A DNA stretch of 64,000 nt from Xiphydria camelus. Lineage: Eukaryota > Arthropoda > Insecta > Hymenoptera > Xiphydriidae. The stretch covers positions 10,899,431 to 10,963,430 of the forward strand of contig OY783200.1 of assembly GCA_963678675.1 (NCBI GenBank), in the 5' to 3' direction. The notes below the pieces were generated by a model, which worked only from the letters and a program-made list of their open reading frames with translations, was not told the DNA's origin and did not search any database. Position numbers and translations under genes: made by a program. Positions 56,701-64,000 of the stretch are shown one piece after another; the stretch's first letter is position 1; each line of letters opens with the position of its first letter.

Positions 56701-59700
56701 GTGTGACCATAGTGTGGCAAAATCGGAACAAAACGTGTGCTCAAACAAATATTTTTTTTTTCATTAAAGTGTGATTGACAATGAAAGTATTAGTGCACGT
56801 ACTGTCATTTTTTTCTTTTTTGCCAAAATCGGTCGAATTTATGCGCTGATTGCGCTGGGCATGAGTAGTTTTCCAGTTCCTATAAATTTGTTTTACTTTT
56901 CTTAATGTAATTATTAATAAAATATACATTTTTTCTCACAAAAACAGTTTTTCACTTTATTTTACACGTTCAAAACCGACCTATTTGATTTTACGAGTTT
57001 CATGAAAATTTATATCTTCAAACTGTAAAATAAATATACTTTTTTCGAAGCTCGTTATAATACTGTTTTTTTCTTAAAAGTACGAGGGGAGACCCAAAAA
57101 TAACCGGAATCGTAATGCTGCACATCATGTACTTGTAGTACAAAGTTGCGCTGCCAGGGAATTGTTGTAGGACCTCCTGATTCAGTCTGCCAAATAGCGT
57201 CACCCGATAACGACGCGCGCGATTTCTCTGGCAGTTCTACGTCTTTGCTGTTATTGCATGCGTGACGCGAAAAAATGGCTGGTTCTCACGAGCAACGTCC
57301 GGTTGTGAAATTTTGTTTTTTACTCAGCAAGAACGCAGCAGAAACTATTGTGATGATGCAAACAGCTTACGAAGAACATGCTATTAGTAAAACTCAAGTG
57401 TACGAATGGTTTTCTCGGTTTAAAATGGGAGAAATGGCCATTGAAGATCAGCCCCGTTCCAGTCGTCCTTCAACTCCTCGAACTGAGGATAACATTGCCA
57501 AAATCCGTAATCTCATTAATGAAAATCGACGCAGGACAATTGACCAACTCGAATACTTATCCGAGTTGTTCTGGAGCTCAATTCAGCGTATTTTGAGCGT
57601 TGATTTAGGAATGCGAAGAGTGGCAGCAAAATTTGTGCCCAAACTTCTCACCGTGGATCAAAAGGTTCGTCGCGTTCAAGCCTGTCGTGAAATGAAGGAT
57701 GCATTCAAAGACGATCTAAATAATTTTTTCAACAAAATCATTACACGTGATGAGTCATGGTGCTATGGGTACGATTCAGAAAGTAAACAGTAGTCAAGTC
57801 AAAGGAAGTCAACGAAGTAAAATTGAATGTCACGACGGCGCTAGCAGGTATCAAAGAGGATGAATTAAAAAGGTGCTTCCAACAATGGAATAAACGTTTG
57901 GACAAGTGCATTAGCGCTAATGGAGAGTACTTTGAAGGAGATTAAAGTTGTGTTTGAAAAAAAATAAAGTACATATTTTTTATAGGTAAAGAAATTTCGG
58001 TTATTTTTGGGTCCCCCCTGTATACTATTTTGAGAGTAAAACGCAGGAAGTTTTTTCCTCTATCTGAAAAATTGAAATTTTGATGAACTTTTGTAAAAAA
58101 TGTCAAATTTCTCGACAAATTTTTTTCTCGCATATTTTCAATATAAACAAATTTAAAAAAGGGGAATAGAATTATTGGATTATAAAGAGGAAGTCTTAAA
58201 CTAAATTCCAGTTCAGGTTTGAGTCGATACATTAAAAAGAACGCAAATGGCAACTGTATTTCTGCGTGGGGTCCATTGGACCCAGTGTGACTACTACGTT
58301 ATTTTTAGGTGTGACCACTACGAGTTAATTTTTGTTTCGTAGAGCTCCACGGAATGAATGTTTGTTTCAATTTTCATTGAAGTTGGTTTATCCATTCTGG
58401 AGTTATCGCAGAATGAAAAATCTCTCTAATTCGCAGTTTTTAGTGAATAACTCAAGAACGGTTCATCGAATTTCGATGAAATTTTGACGAAAAATTAAGG
58501 GTACTTAGTCGAAAGTGTACCAACAATTTGATCAAATTTTGTCCCGTCATTTTAACGAATTTGCTCAAAAACGTCGAAATTTTTATGCAAATTTTGTACC
58601 CCCCGCATGTATATATTGATCTTTATTAAATTATACAGAGTGGGGTGATCTAGGATTCTTCAGCGGTTTTAACGTTATCAACAAAAAAGTGAAGTTTTAT
58701 GTTCTGCGATAACTTTTGAGTAGATCACGCAATTTAAATGTTTATTAGCTTGTTGAATGCAGCTCGAAACTACGATTAGAACAACTTATAGATAAAAAAT
58801 ATCGGATGAGTTTCAGCAAAGTTGCTGCAAAAGAGGTTTTCTAATTTTACCATTTCTATTTACATTTTTTGATTGCGTGTTTCGATTTTATCGAAATTTA
58901 GCGAACTTCTAAAGGAAAGAAAACGAAACATTGTGATATAAACATTGTCGAAATCGTACCAAGCGTTTAGAAATTACGGATGATGCTTTTTTTTCGAATT
59001 TTTGATAAAAATATAATTTTTTTAATTTTAGAGATTAAATCGTTCAAGGAACACATTTAGGATAGAGAATCTATCTTAGAATTAATAATCTACGCTCCCT
59101 AAATACTACGAGGCGAGGCGCGAAGCGCTTTCCTTTTTTTGCTCACCCCTGCTGTACCGTAGAAGGCGCACTGTAGAGCCACGGTAAATATCTGGCGACC
59201 GCTCGGTTGTCTCTGTTGTTTCCTCGAGTCATTTCTAATGCCAAGTATTGCGCCAGACCGCACTTCAATATTCCGCCGAGCGTATCTTCGTTCAGACCCG
59301 TTTGCATACCTTTGCCGTAGCTCTAAAAACAGATTGGGAGGGAAGAAAATGTTTCTGTCTCTTCGCAGAGTGTTTGAGAAAATGGTCACGGATTTATTGG
59401 GAGGAATAGTGGAGTCTTCCGTACCTTTACTCTGCTCAACGTATGAAAGTCCGCCAGAAAGTCCAGTACGTCCGAAATCTGGCTGCGCAGGGATTCCGAG
59501 GAATTCGTGTTATAAATCGGAGACACCTCGGTCTGAACGTCCTCTAACGCGGTGCTGGTCGGTAACGATCCTCCTACGTCCTGATAAAGTACAATTTGGT
59601 TGATAAGAAACCCAAATAAGAATGAGCCCGACGTACCTATATCATCAAGGTGTCTAGCGCGATGAGGGATAATAAATTTCCTTGATTTCCAGGCGAGATC

Positions 59701-62592
59701 TCTGTACTTTTCCGTGATCGTACTTATGATTTTTTACGTAGTTTTTATGTAGAATTTTCAAATGAAAAGAAATTTTTATTTTAATAATATCTTCAGCAAT
59801 TTTCACTGTTCCCTGCCATTGATCTTATTCGCGGGCGTTAACGCAAAGTTTATCAATCGCACTTTTAGTGTATCCGGTATCCAGAGACCATATGAATGTT
59901 ATTATAATTAATAATTTTTTCCGTAGCTCAATGATATTTTTATATTTAAAAAAATTCCATGATATTTCTATGACCTCCATGATTTCCATGATCGCTAGAC
60001 ATCCTGATTGTACTCGCGACCACGATTACCTGGAGCACGAAGTGAAGAAGCAGCAGAAAATTGGTATCCGGAATGGTCGTCTTGAACTTGATCGCTTGGA
60101 CGAGTTCGAAAACGACGGTTCTGCTCAAGAAGTGCTTGTCCCGATCCCTGGTGAAGCTCCGATGGCAGAGATAGCACAGATCCGTCAGATAGCTGTACTT
60201 CAGTATGGAATTCTGTATCGCGTAGCTGAACACTTTGGAAAATGGGTCCAGCATCCCCTGCAAAGACTGTACGAGTGAGACTTCTTCGCGACACGGGTAC
60301 ACGATCGGTGTACCTTGAATTGCGGGATTCCCGGGACTTTCAAGATGGAAATCATGATGCGGAGGAGAGGCGTGACGTCTTCGATCGAAGGCAGAAGGAG
60401 AATCAGTCTTCGGAACAGTCCGTCCACTTGACTCAGCAATCCTCCCCAGGTAGCCGCACCTGGACCCAGTCCCGCTTCCAGGGGCAAACAATCCAAGTAG
60501 CACGCTATGTTGTGCAGGATTATCGGGAGTCGCTCCAACGGCAACGACTTCTTTCCGTTCAAACTCTGCAATGAGAAGAAATTATGGAAACTGGGCTTCA
60601 TAGTGTATCATCTATTCTATTATTCTCCGCGTTATTCTTCTATTTTTATCCTAAAATTCGCGATTTTCCTCTTTTTTCCCTTATAATTCGATGTTTTCCC
60701 TCTAAAAACATTTATTATTCAGCTTTCCAGTTGAATTTGTCTTTTTATCATTTGAAATTACGTGAAAAATTGGTTAAAATGGTCTATTTTTTTGCTAAAA
60801 TATAACTCCTACATTATCTACCTGCATCAATATTTTATTTAAAATATAATAACCTATCTGAATTAATGTTTCTTGTCAGGAACTCGATAATCTTTTTTCC
60901 TTAAATCAGATTGTGATACTCTGATTTAAGTTACATAACACAAGATATACATTTTTAAGTTACAAAAACATTCTTCATTCACTTAATGAATATTGATGTT
61001 TCATTATCATGATTCCTAGCGATCAGGGAAGTCTGGAAAACCTGGAATTATCAGTACAGGGAATTATGTGGGTTAGGGTAGAGTCAGAAACAAGCCAGGA
61101 CAAATAGTTTTCTGGAATTTTTTGAAAATACTTAGATTTTTCAAATAGCTTGATTTCTAGTTTGTTAAAATTCTTGAATAGAAATCTAAAAAAGTTGTTC
61201 ACATGTGTATACGTATGTATCTAAATTTTGTCTTGTTCTAAGAAAAGGCATTCAATAATAATATCACCTGACAAAGTTAAATGATTTTAATATTTATTTC
61301 TTAATTATCATAACCTGTTCTATGAATATTAGTTAATTTATTCATTCGACGAAAAATGATTGATGCGTTACACTTTATAGTAGATCTATACCTATAGCGA
61401 TCAGAGGGGGGGAATTTTAACTATTTCAGACTGGAAAACCTGGAAAAGTCAAGGAATTTCTTTTTCACATTTTGCTAGACACCTTAATTATATATCTTAA
61501 AAATTGTTATCTTTTTAAAAACCACGGCATGTGTCTAATTTCTGGAAGATCTCCCTTCTTAATTAAGATTGTCCTCTTCTTTTTGCCAAAATTTCACCTA
61601 TTTCCTTTAAAGTTAAATAAATAGGGGCTAAAAGAAGCTTGGAAAACGTGTTCGCTCGAAAACCTGTTTGAAGAGTCGCTTCCCTGGCGGGAAAAAACTA
61701 CGTGGACCTAAGTCGTTTCTATTACCTGTAAAGAATATTGACCAATTAACTATTTACTAACTACGATTTACTACAAGCAATGAAATTCTTAGTAAGTTGT
61801 ATTTTTTTTTGTATATATTTTCTACGACAAATTAAAACTTTCAAGTTCTTTTTACATCCTAGATGTACAAAAATTGTAATTTATACGCGGAACTAATATT
61901 CGTTTCATACCGCGTATATTAATAATTGTTTGCATAGTTTATTACGTAATTGGATGTAGTTCGCGTAGATAGTAGTAGACATTTTTTTTCGCCAGGGGTT
62001 CGAAGACTTCATTTACCTCGAGCAACAGTTGCAGCGGAGCTATCGGATTCAGTTCGTTGAAGTCGACCAATGCTTGCGCCACGCTCTTGAAGAACTGCAT
62101 CCTGGTCGTTTCTGCAAAGGAATTAATCGAGGCTGCATAATCAAGGACGAAACGATCGTCCGGATTGTACCAACCGTTGATGTGAGTCTGAAACATCTGC
62201 ACGAAGACACCGTTGGGCGCTAACTGGTGAAGAACGCATCTGAGGAACTGATGGGCGATGCTGACGGCTCCGCCCGGAAGGTGCATGTTTAGCTCGCTCT
62301 GCCAGGGGTACTTGGCGTTGAGAGCCACCCTGCGAGGAGTGGAAAAAATGAGTATTTTTTTTCACGATATGACTATCCGGTACCACGCGCGGGACTCACT
62401 TCGTAACGATGCTGAGAATTTCTGGAAGAAGGGGGGCCGCTATTGAGGGTTCCCTGTGTATAAATGTACCCAACGTTATGATGCACAGTCCTAATTCTTC
62501 GTCCGAGTATTCCTCTTTTATCGTTCCGCATTCCGAGCACCTGTTCGATAATTGCGATCGGTAGAACGTTATTCTTAAGGGTGTACATACTT
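43621..62592 (-). CDS. UNC79: UNC79 (NALCN channel complex subunit), C-terminal ~678 residues, ten exons
   Basis: UNC79 is a very large HEAT-like scaffold protein that works with UNC80 and the sodium-leak channel NALCN at the neuronal plasma membrane. Coding exons, in transcript order: 62592-62400, 62329-62017, 60565-60314, 60257-60030, 59580-59425, 59322-59147, 48837-48570, 48484-48344, 44009-43887 and 43809-43621 (ends TAA). Every intron is GT-AG and every junction keeps frame. Recognisable blocks are YLDCLPLEAG, DVTPLLRIMI, FKTTIPDTN, GLNEDTLGGILK, TRGNNRDNRAVARYLPWLY, GHIRLLSWLLLGSL, GFPEQSK and LQFKMGQIEMQSS, ending TQFYSI. Most introns are short (56-77 nt), but one is 10.3 kb, one 4.3 kb and one 1.45 kb, and these hold transposons. 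The 5' exons lie beyond the right edge. The frame is intact, so the gene is probably functional. Confidence 0.92.
43887..44009 (-). CDS. UNC79: UNC79 exon i
   Basis: The 41 codons in phase 0 contain LAEMVNLHFLSLLEALLECQ and KLLPLWSPILFSHHVQ. Acceptor is TTCGCAG and donor GTAAAC. The intron to the last coding exon is 77 nt. Confidence 0.92.
44010..45016. other. UNC79 intron, AT-rich, with a diverged family A MITE
   Basis: 44150-44740 is simple AT-rich DNA with repeated TTCTGAAAAA-type words. 44790-45010 holds a degenerate relative of the 180-397 MITE (GAGCATGAGAATTAATTATT). No exon seen. Confidence 0.5.
45017..46104. mobile_element. Two nested inverted-repeat elements
   Basis: The outer ends are CATGGGACCGATGA (45017) and TCATCGGTCCCATG (to ~46104). 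The inner ends are ACACTGGTCAAC (45408) and GTTGACCAGTGT (to 46092). The inner 684-bp palindrome (centre ~45760) shares AACGGGCGATTTTGGCCATA, CCAAATTTCAGTACGACAAG and GGTGATTCTTATAGAT with the centre of the giant palindrome at 9473-15949. Confidence 0.75.
46295..46380. repeat. Repeat pair member 2
   Basis: Matches 43300-43370 (AAAGATATGTGCTTTTCTCT). Inside the UNC79 intron. Confidence 0.6.
46830..46985 (-). pseudogene. Mariner transposase C-terminal relic
   Basis: Minus frame reads KTTRLLRGLSLEDFQGCFQQ then WKRWWRKCILSQGHYFEGD and stop shortly after. The W-K-x-R...C-I...YFEGD end is diagnostic for mariner transposases and is also present at 57083-58020. No catalytic region. Confidence 0.75.
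47060..47340. other. CpG-richer stretch in UNC79 intron with a CRE site
   Basis: A perfect TGACGTCA (47238-47245) lies in a GC-rich patch (GTCCGGCGTGCCGCTCGACT). It could be an internal promoter or part of a repeat. Inference only. Confidence 0.25.
48058..48235. mobile_element. Hairpin MITE, family B copy 2
   Basis: AAAGAACCTTGAATCATTAT, AACACTTTTTTGAAGATTA and AGTTCATAAATAATAAGATA correspond throughout to 4151-4316. Confidence 0.75.
48344..48484 (-). CDS. UNC79: UNC79 exon h
   Basis: The 47 codons in phase 0 read LWTVYLEEMSKNN, then LLEFWGKVTPCILQLVSHSK. Acceptor is ATTTAG and donor GTGAGT. It is followed by the 4.3-kb transposon-bearing intron. Confidence 0.9.
48570..48837 (-). CDS. UNC79: UNC79 exon g
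   Basis: Reads AREYVDCIGHIRLLSWLLLG, SCHIADHVQVILSGFPEQSK and VLHMSSLFHAFILCQ. Acceptor is TTTTCAG and donor GTGAGG. A His/Pro-rich insert (HANVHSHGPPIPSAQPIP) separates the conserved parts. Confidence 0.93.
48838..49640. other. UNC79 intron, AT-rich, nothing recognised
   Basis: AATATTACTGGCA-type words repeat near 48985-49030; otherwise no exon or inverted repeat seen. Confidence 0.45.
49641..50023. mobile_element. TTAA MITE
   Basis: TTAA then CACGTTGACTGCCA at the left; TGGCAGTCAACGTG then TTAA at the right. An internal GGTCCCAT occurs twice near the left end. piggyBac-like by target site. Confidence 0.85.
50150..51063 (-). pseudogene. Tc1-like transposase relic
   Basis: N-terminus (51018 down) reads MSAAYAKRFEAVFLCIHRRG, MTEKQLVMYMRRSKVFVNKQ and RFEETKNVDDLP, an HTH. 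A middle piece near 50575 reads VIFSDEASF (first Asp), followed by a stop. The C-terminal part (50340-50200) gives QEDNDPKYRSRLCTQWKLEN then VIQCESERKRLDIM (second Asp in DNDPK) in a third frame. An out-of-place TC repeat sits inside. The transposase is dead. Confidence 0.75.
50707..50737. repeat. (TC)n microsatellite
   Basis: About 31 bp of CT repeat inside the Tc1-like relic. Confidence 0.9.
51590..54573 (+). pseudogene. CXC-type (tesmin/TSO1-like) transposon ORF, split and frameshifted
   Basis: 51590-51870 reads HVEPTEWGWKRTINGLLPVT, then LLKMISCNCRSGCKGNCGFR and KLGLSCSIIC, a Cys-rich repeat like those at the ends of some insect transposon polyproteins. A frame change near 51870 leads to CEGRTCSN and an acidic tail to ~52070. 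The last residues (VDSEDDKLPTPRHLYDGPKR to the stop at ~54573) lie beyond the 2.4-kb insertion. The catalytic part of the parent protein is absent. Confidence 0.55.
52071..54497. mobile_element. Foldback element with mirrored tandem arrays
   Basis: Ends TGTGAAGTTAGCCCCCCC (52071) and GGGGGGGCTAACTTCACA (to ~54495). Each arm has three ~130-bp units carrying TGAAGTTAGC, ATGATCGTTTGCCC and CCACCGTTTAGAAGATAT. Next comes AACTTTGCCTCCGCCGTC, then four to five 133-bp units (ATGAAACTCGCTGTAGAGCG, TGGGTTGGGCAAACGTCGAA). The arrays run in opposite directions to a centre near 53244. Long frames here (MKLAVERFHGLGKRRKCL and so on) arise from the repeats and are not genes. Confidence 0.9.
55435..56195. 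mobile_element. Palindrome, ~350-bp arms
   Basis: GTGGGATATACTTTTCATAC and GGTGTCAAAATTTGGTCATC at the left are mirrored at 56045-56125. Arms share AAGATGGCGGATCCA and TCGTGATCAGYGACCC. Centre ~55810. Confidence 0.75.
56395..56440. repeat. CCGT tetramer run
   Basis: CTATCCGTCCGTCCGTCCGT, a short simple repeat of the type often found beside interspersed repeats. Confidence 0.6.
57083..58020 (+). mobile_element. Internally deleted mariner element
   Basis: Left end CGAGGGGAGACCCAAAAATA and right end inverse of CAGGGGGGACCCAAAAATAA, TA on both sides. 938 bp instead of the usual ~1.3 kb because the transposase middle is deleted. Confidence 0.9.
57275..57945 (+). pseudogene. Mariner transposase with internal deletion
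   Basis: Reads MAGSHEQRPVVKFCFLLSKN, the HTH SKTQVYEWFSRFKMGEMAIE, SSRPSTPRTEDN, RILSVDLGMRRVAAKFVPKL and ITRDESWCYGYDSESKQ with the first catalytic Asp, then stop at 57791. After a deletion of the DD34D core, EVKLNVTTALAGIKEDELKR and CFQQWNKRLDKC...GEYFEGD follow. Typical irritans/mauritiana-like mariner features by memory; inactive. Confidence 0.88.
58329..59146. other. UNC79 intron, AT-rich repeat-like DNA
   Basis: 58340-58620 resembles the body of an interspersed repeat (GAATAACTCAAGAACGGTTC, TTCGATGAAATTTTGACG). No exon seen before 59147. Confidence 0.4.
59147..59322 (-). CDS. UNC79: UNC79 exon f
   Basis: Reads SYGKGMQTGLNEDTLGGILK, ALEMTRGNNRDNRAVAR and YLPWLYSAPSTVQQ. Acceptor is TTTTTAG and donor GTGAGC. 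It leaves in phase 2 (GG), completed by the A that opens the next exon 10.3 kb away, which sets the downstream acceptor unambiguously. Confidence 0.93.
59425..59580 (-). CDS. UNC79: UNC79 exon e
   Basis: The 52 codons in phase 0 run from DVGGSLPTST to VLDFLADFHTLSRVK. Acceptor is TTATCAG and donor GTACGG. The middle (EDVQTEVSPIYNTNSSES) looks like a variable linker; the end matches the conserved FHTL block. Confidence 0.85.
60030..60257 (-). CDS. UNC79: UNC79 exon d
   Basis: The 76 codons in phase 0 contain GMLDPFSKVFSYAIQNSILK, TDLCYLCHRSFTRDRDK and FELVQAIKFKTTIPDTN. Acceptor is TTTGCAG and donor GTAATC. This is one of the most recognisable UNC79 blocks. Confidence 0.92.
60314..60565 (-). 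CDS. UNC79: UNC79 exon c
   Basis: The 84 codons in phase 0 start SLNGKKSLPLERL and include ILHNIACYLDCLPLEAG and SIEDVTPLLRIMISILKVPG. Acceptor is TTGCAG and donor GTACAC. The following intron is only 56 nt. Confidence 0.9.
60566..62016. other. UNC79 intron, AT-rich, nothing recognised
   Basis: 1.45 kb between two phase-0 exons. ATTTTAG/AAAATCGC-like words recall the left end of the window (480-520), but no bounded element was defined. Confidence 0.5.
62017..62329 (-). CDS. UNC79: UNC79 exon b
   Basis: Acceptor CGCAG and donor GTAAAT. The 313-nt exon completes a Lys codon, then reads VALNAKYPWQSELNMHLPGG, QFLRCVLHQLAPNGVF and ALVDFNELNPIAPLQLLLE. It ends in phase 0, matching the next exon across a 1.45-kb intron. 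Confidence 0.88.
62400..62592 (-). CDS. UNC79: UNC79 exon a (first in window)
   Basis: Acceptor AG at 62593-62594 and donor GTGAGT from 62399. It carries NRCSECGTIKEEYSDEELG and REPSIAAPLLPEILSIV. It enters with 2 nt completing a codon and leaves in phase 2, which fits the next exon. The Cys-x2-Cys pair and acidic stretch match a conserved UNC79 segment as remembered. Confidence 0.88.
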
Positions 62593-62787
62593 CTGGGATT
62601 GACAAAACTAGGGTAACTTTTACGAATTTTTTTTAGAGAAATAAAATACTTTGATTTAATATTCATTTGTTTACCTAAATATAGGGGAGACCGAGGTAGG
62701 TTGCAACAAAAATTTTATGTATAATTTTTTCTTCTATTTTATTGAAAGTGAAAATTAGTTTTCTGTTATATGAGGATATAATTGTAA

Positions 62788-63725
62788 TTAAAGGGGTTAT
62801 CAAGTCTAGAATTTTCAAAAAATCGATTTTTTAAAATTGCATTTTATGAAAGTAGATCTCTTCTTGAGAGGTTTAGCGAACACCGCACCACGCTACGTTC
62901 AAAATTGCCGCCGGTAGTGAGAGTTAATTTTGTTTGATTTACGTGAGTTGGAACCTAAAACTTTTCATAGAAACCTGTTTTTCTCAAAACATGTTTTTCT
63001 AACCTTCCGTACATTGTATCTTAAAAACCGTAGCTCTCTCAGATTAATGTGAAATTTTCAGGGAATGTTTATACTATCAGTATCTTTGGAATGAACTACT
63101 CTTATGTCCCAAGTTGATTATTTCAATAATTACAGGCCTCTGTTTACTTAAAATTTCAAGCTTTTTCTGTACTGTACATGAAAATGTCTATAAAAATCTA
63201 CCAAATGATTTTTTCTCAACCACAGTAGTTCATTCCCTAGAAAATAATATTGAAAACTAAACTCACTTTACCAAATTGTACCAGATCAACCAGTTTGGCC
63301 AAAGTGATGTACACCCAGGGACACGGCATCTGTCGCTGGTGACTTTTTTAAACGTTATTTTTAAACGTACCACCAATGAATAATTAATTCTCATGCGCTC
63401 ATTAGCTACGGTGGCGTCTACTCTCGTTAATAAAAGCATGAGGATTATTAATTATTGGTTAGTACGTTTAAAAATAACGTTTAAAAAAGTTACCAGCGAC
63501 AGATACCGTGTCCCCGGGTGTACGGAAGGAGACCGCATAATTTTACCAGACAAACACTGGAACGGCAGTATTTTTTTCTAAAATTCTGAAAAAATTAAAA
63601 AATGTTCTTTAAGAATTAATAAAAACGTTGTATTAATTTCACTTTAATCGGGTTTTTCATTTAGCCCTGAAGAAAATCCCAACAATTGGTAATTTTCAGT
63701 ATTCTAGACTTGATAACCCCCTTAA
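62788..63725. mobile_element. TTAA element related to 35248-36536, with nested family A MITE
   Basis: TTAA then AGGGGTTATCAAGTCTAGAA; the right end is TTCTAGACTTGATAACCCCC (one mismatch) then TTAA. The GGGGTTAT terminus and AAAAAATCGATTTTTT block are shared with the 35.2-kb element. No transposase. Confidence 0.8.
63308..63525. mobile_element. Family A MITE, third copy
   Basis: TGTACACCCAGGGACACGGC to CCGTGTCCCCGGGTGTAC; orientation of the internal asymmetric part is reversed relative to the 180-397 copy. Inserted in the TTAA element. Confidence 0.85.
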
Positions 63726-63824
63726 CCTCAACAGTACATAATATAATAAATTCTGAACTATAATTATGTCACGACATAATGAGAATTCACGATTTAAAAC
63801 TATGCCGGGATATAATTTTAATTC

Positions 63825-63962
63825 CGAATTTTTATTATGCCACGACATAATTTTAATTCATCGAATTATTATTATGTCGGGACGTAATTTTAATTCATCA
63901 AATTATTATTATGTCGGAACGTAATTTTAATTCATCAAATTATTATTATGTCGTGATATAAT
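63825..63962. repeat. 37-bp tandem repeat
   Basis: About 3.5 units of TTATTATGTCGGGACGTAAT-TTTAATTCATCAAATTA in the UNC79 intron at the right edge, with TATGTCGTGATA variants. Confidence 0.8.
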
Positions 63963-64000
63963 ATAATATAATAAAAATTCGAACTAACATCATTTTCCAA

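Larger units (their letters stand above)
56481..58328. mobile_element. TTAA element with nested mariner
   Basis: TTAA then CCCGTAGTGATCACACTGGG at the left; CCCAGTGTGACTACTACG and GTGACCACTACGAG then TTAA at the right. The ends resemble piggyBac-like termini. Its middle is occupied by the mariner at 57083-58020. Confidence 0.8.

Noticed and set aside
59946..60503. 185-residue single minus frame taken as one exon
   Set aside because: The UNC79 reading needs a 56-nt intron (60258-60313) with GT-AG ends; the long frame merely reads through it.
1..64000. CRISPR arrays or bacterial contamination
   Set aside because: Repeats are transposon-type, genes are intron-split animal genes, and no direct repeats with regular unique spacers were seen.

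Overview
The window is animal nuclear DNA, most likely from an insect. The evidence is split genes with GT-AG introns whose exons read as conserved animal proteins (UNC79, ZZZ3, protein kinase D, a mitochondrial fission regulator). Around them is AT-rich DNA packed with DNA transposons of the kinds common in insects: mariner/Tc1, PIF/Harbinger, pogo-like, TTAA-type elements and foldbacks. No bacterial operons, CRISPR arrays or intact rRNA/tRNA genes were seen. All family names come from memory of the proteins; nothing was searched.

Host genes. The main gene is UNC79 on the minus strand. Ten coding exons (62592 down to a TAA stop at 43621) give the last ~678 residues, with every splice phase matching and no lesion; the 5' part lies beyond the right edge. 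The first two coding exons of ZZZ3 (2877 to 2178, minus) sit near the left edge, with the rest presumably off the left end. Between 16.3 and 21.35 kb, minus strand, four PKD-like exons (PH domain and start of the kinase domain) carry a 2-nt deletion, a 4-nt insertion and a repeat in place of one splice donor, so this looks like a pseudogene.

Transposon landscape, left to right: foldbacks and MITEs (0-9 kb), including a four-deep nest at 4.9-8.15 kb; a 6.5-kb palindrome (9.5-15.9 kb) whose left arm received a pair of Harbinger-type MITEs, a repeat with a 129-bp array, and inside that a mariner-family element; a Harbinger composite (17.1-19.9 kb) holding the last exons of an MTFR-like gene; a 3-kb palindrome (21.8-24.8 kb) with a transposase relic; a second copy of the 129-bp repeat (26.2-27.4 kb); an element inserted into a transposase catalytic motif (27.7-29.4 kb); a pogo-like element (31.7-33.85 kb); a TTAA element (35.2-36.5 kb); a palindrome of pogo-like transposase arms around an unrelated terminal exon (37.1-39.7 kb). 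Within UNC79 introns lie a foldback with mirror-image 133-bp arrays (52.1-54.5 kb, inside a larger palindrome), mariner and Tc1 relics, and further TTAA elements.

The most notable pattern occurs twice: an inverted pair of transposon copies encloses the 3'-terminal coding exon(s) and poly(A) signal of an unrelated gene. The first encloses an MTFR-like C-terminus, the second an unrecognised protein. These may be composite, gene-carrying DNA transposons. One 200-N gap (19565-19764) lies inside the first of them.
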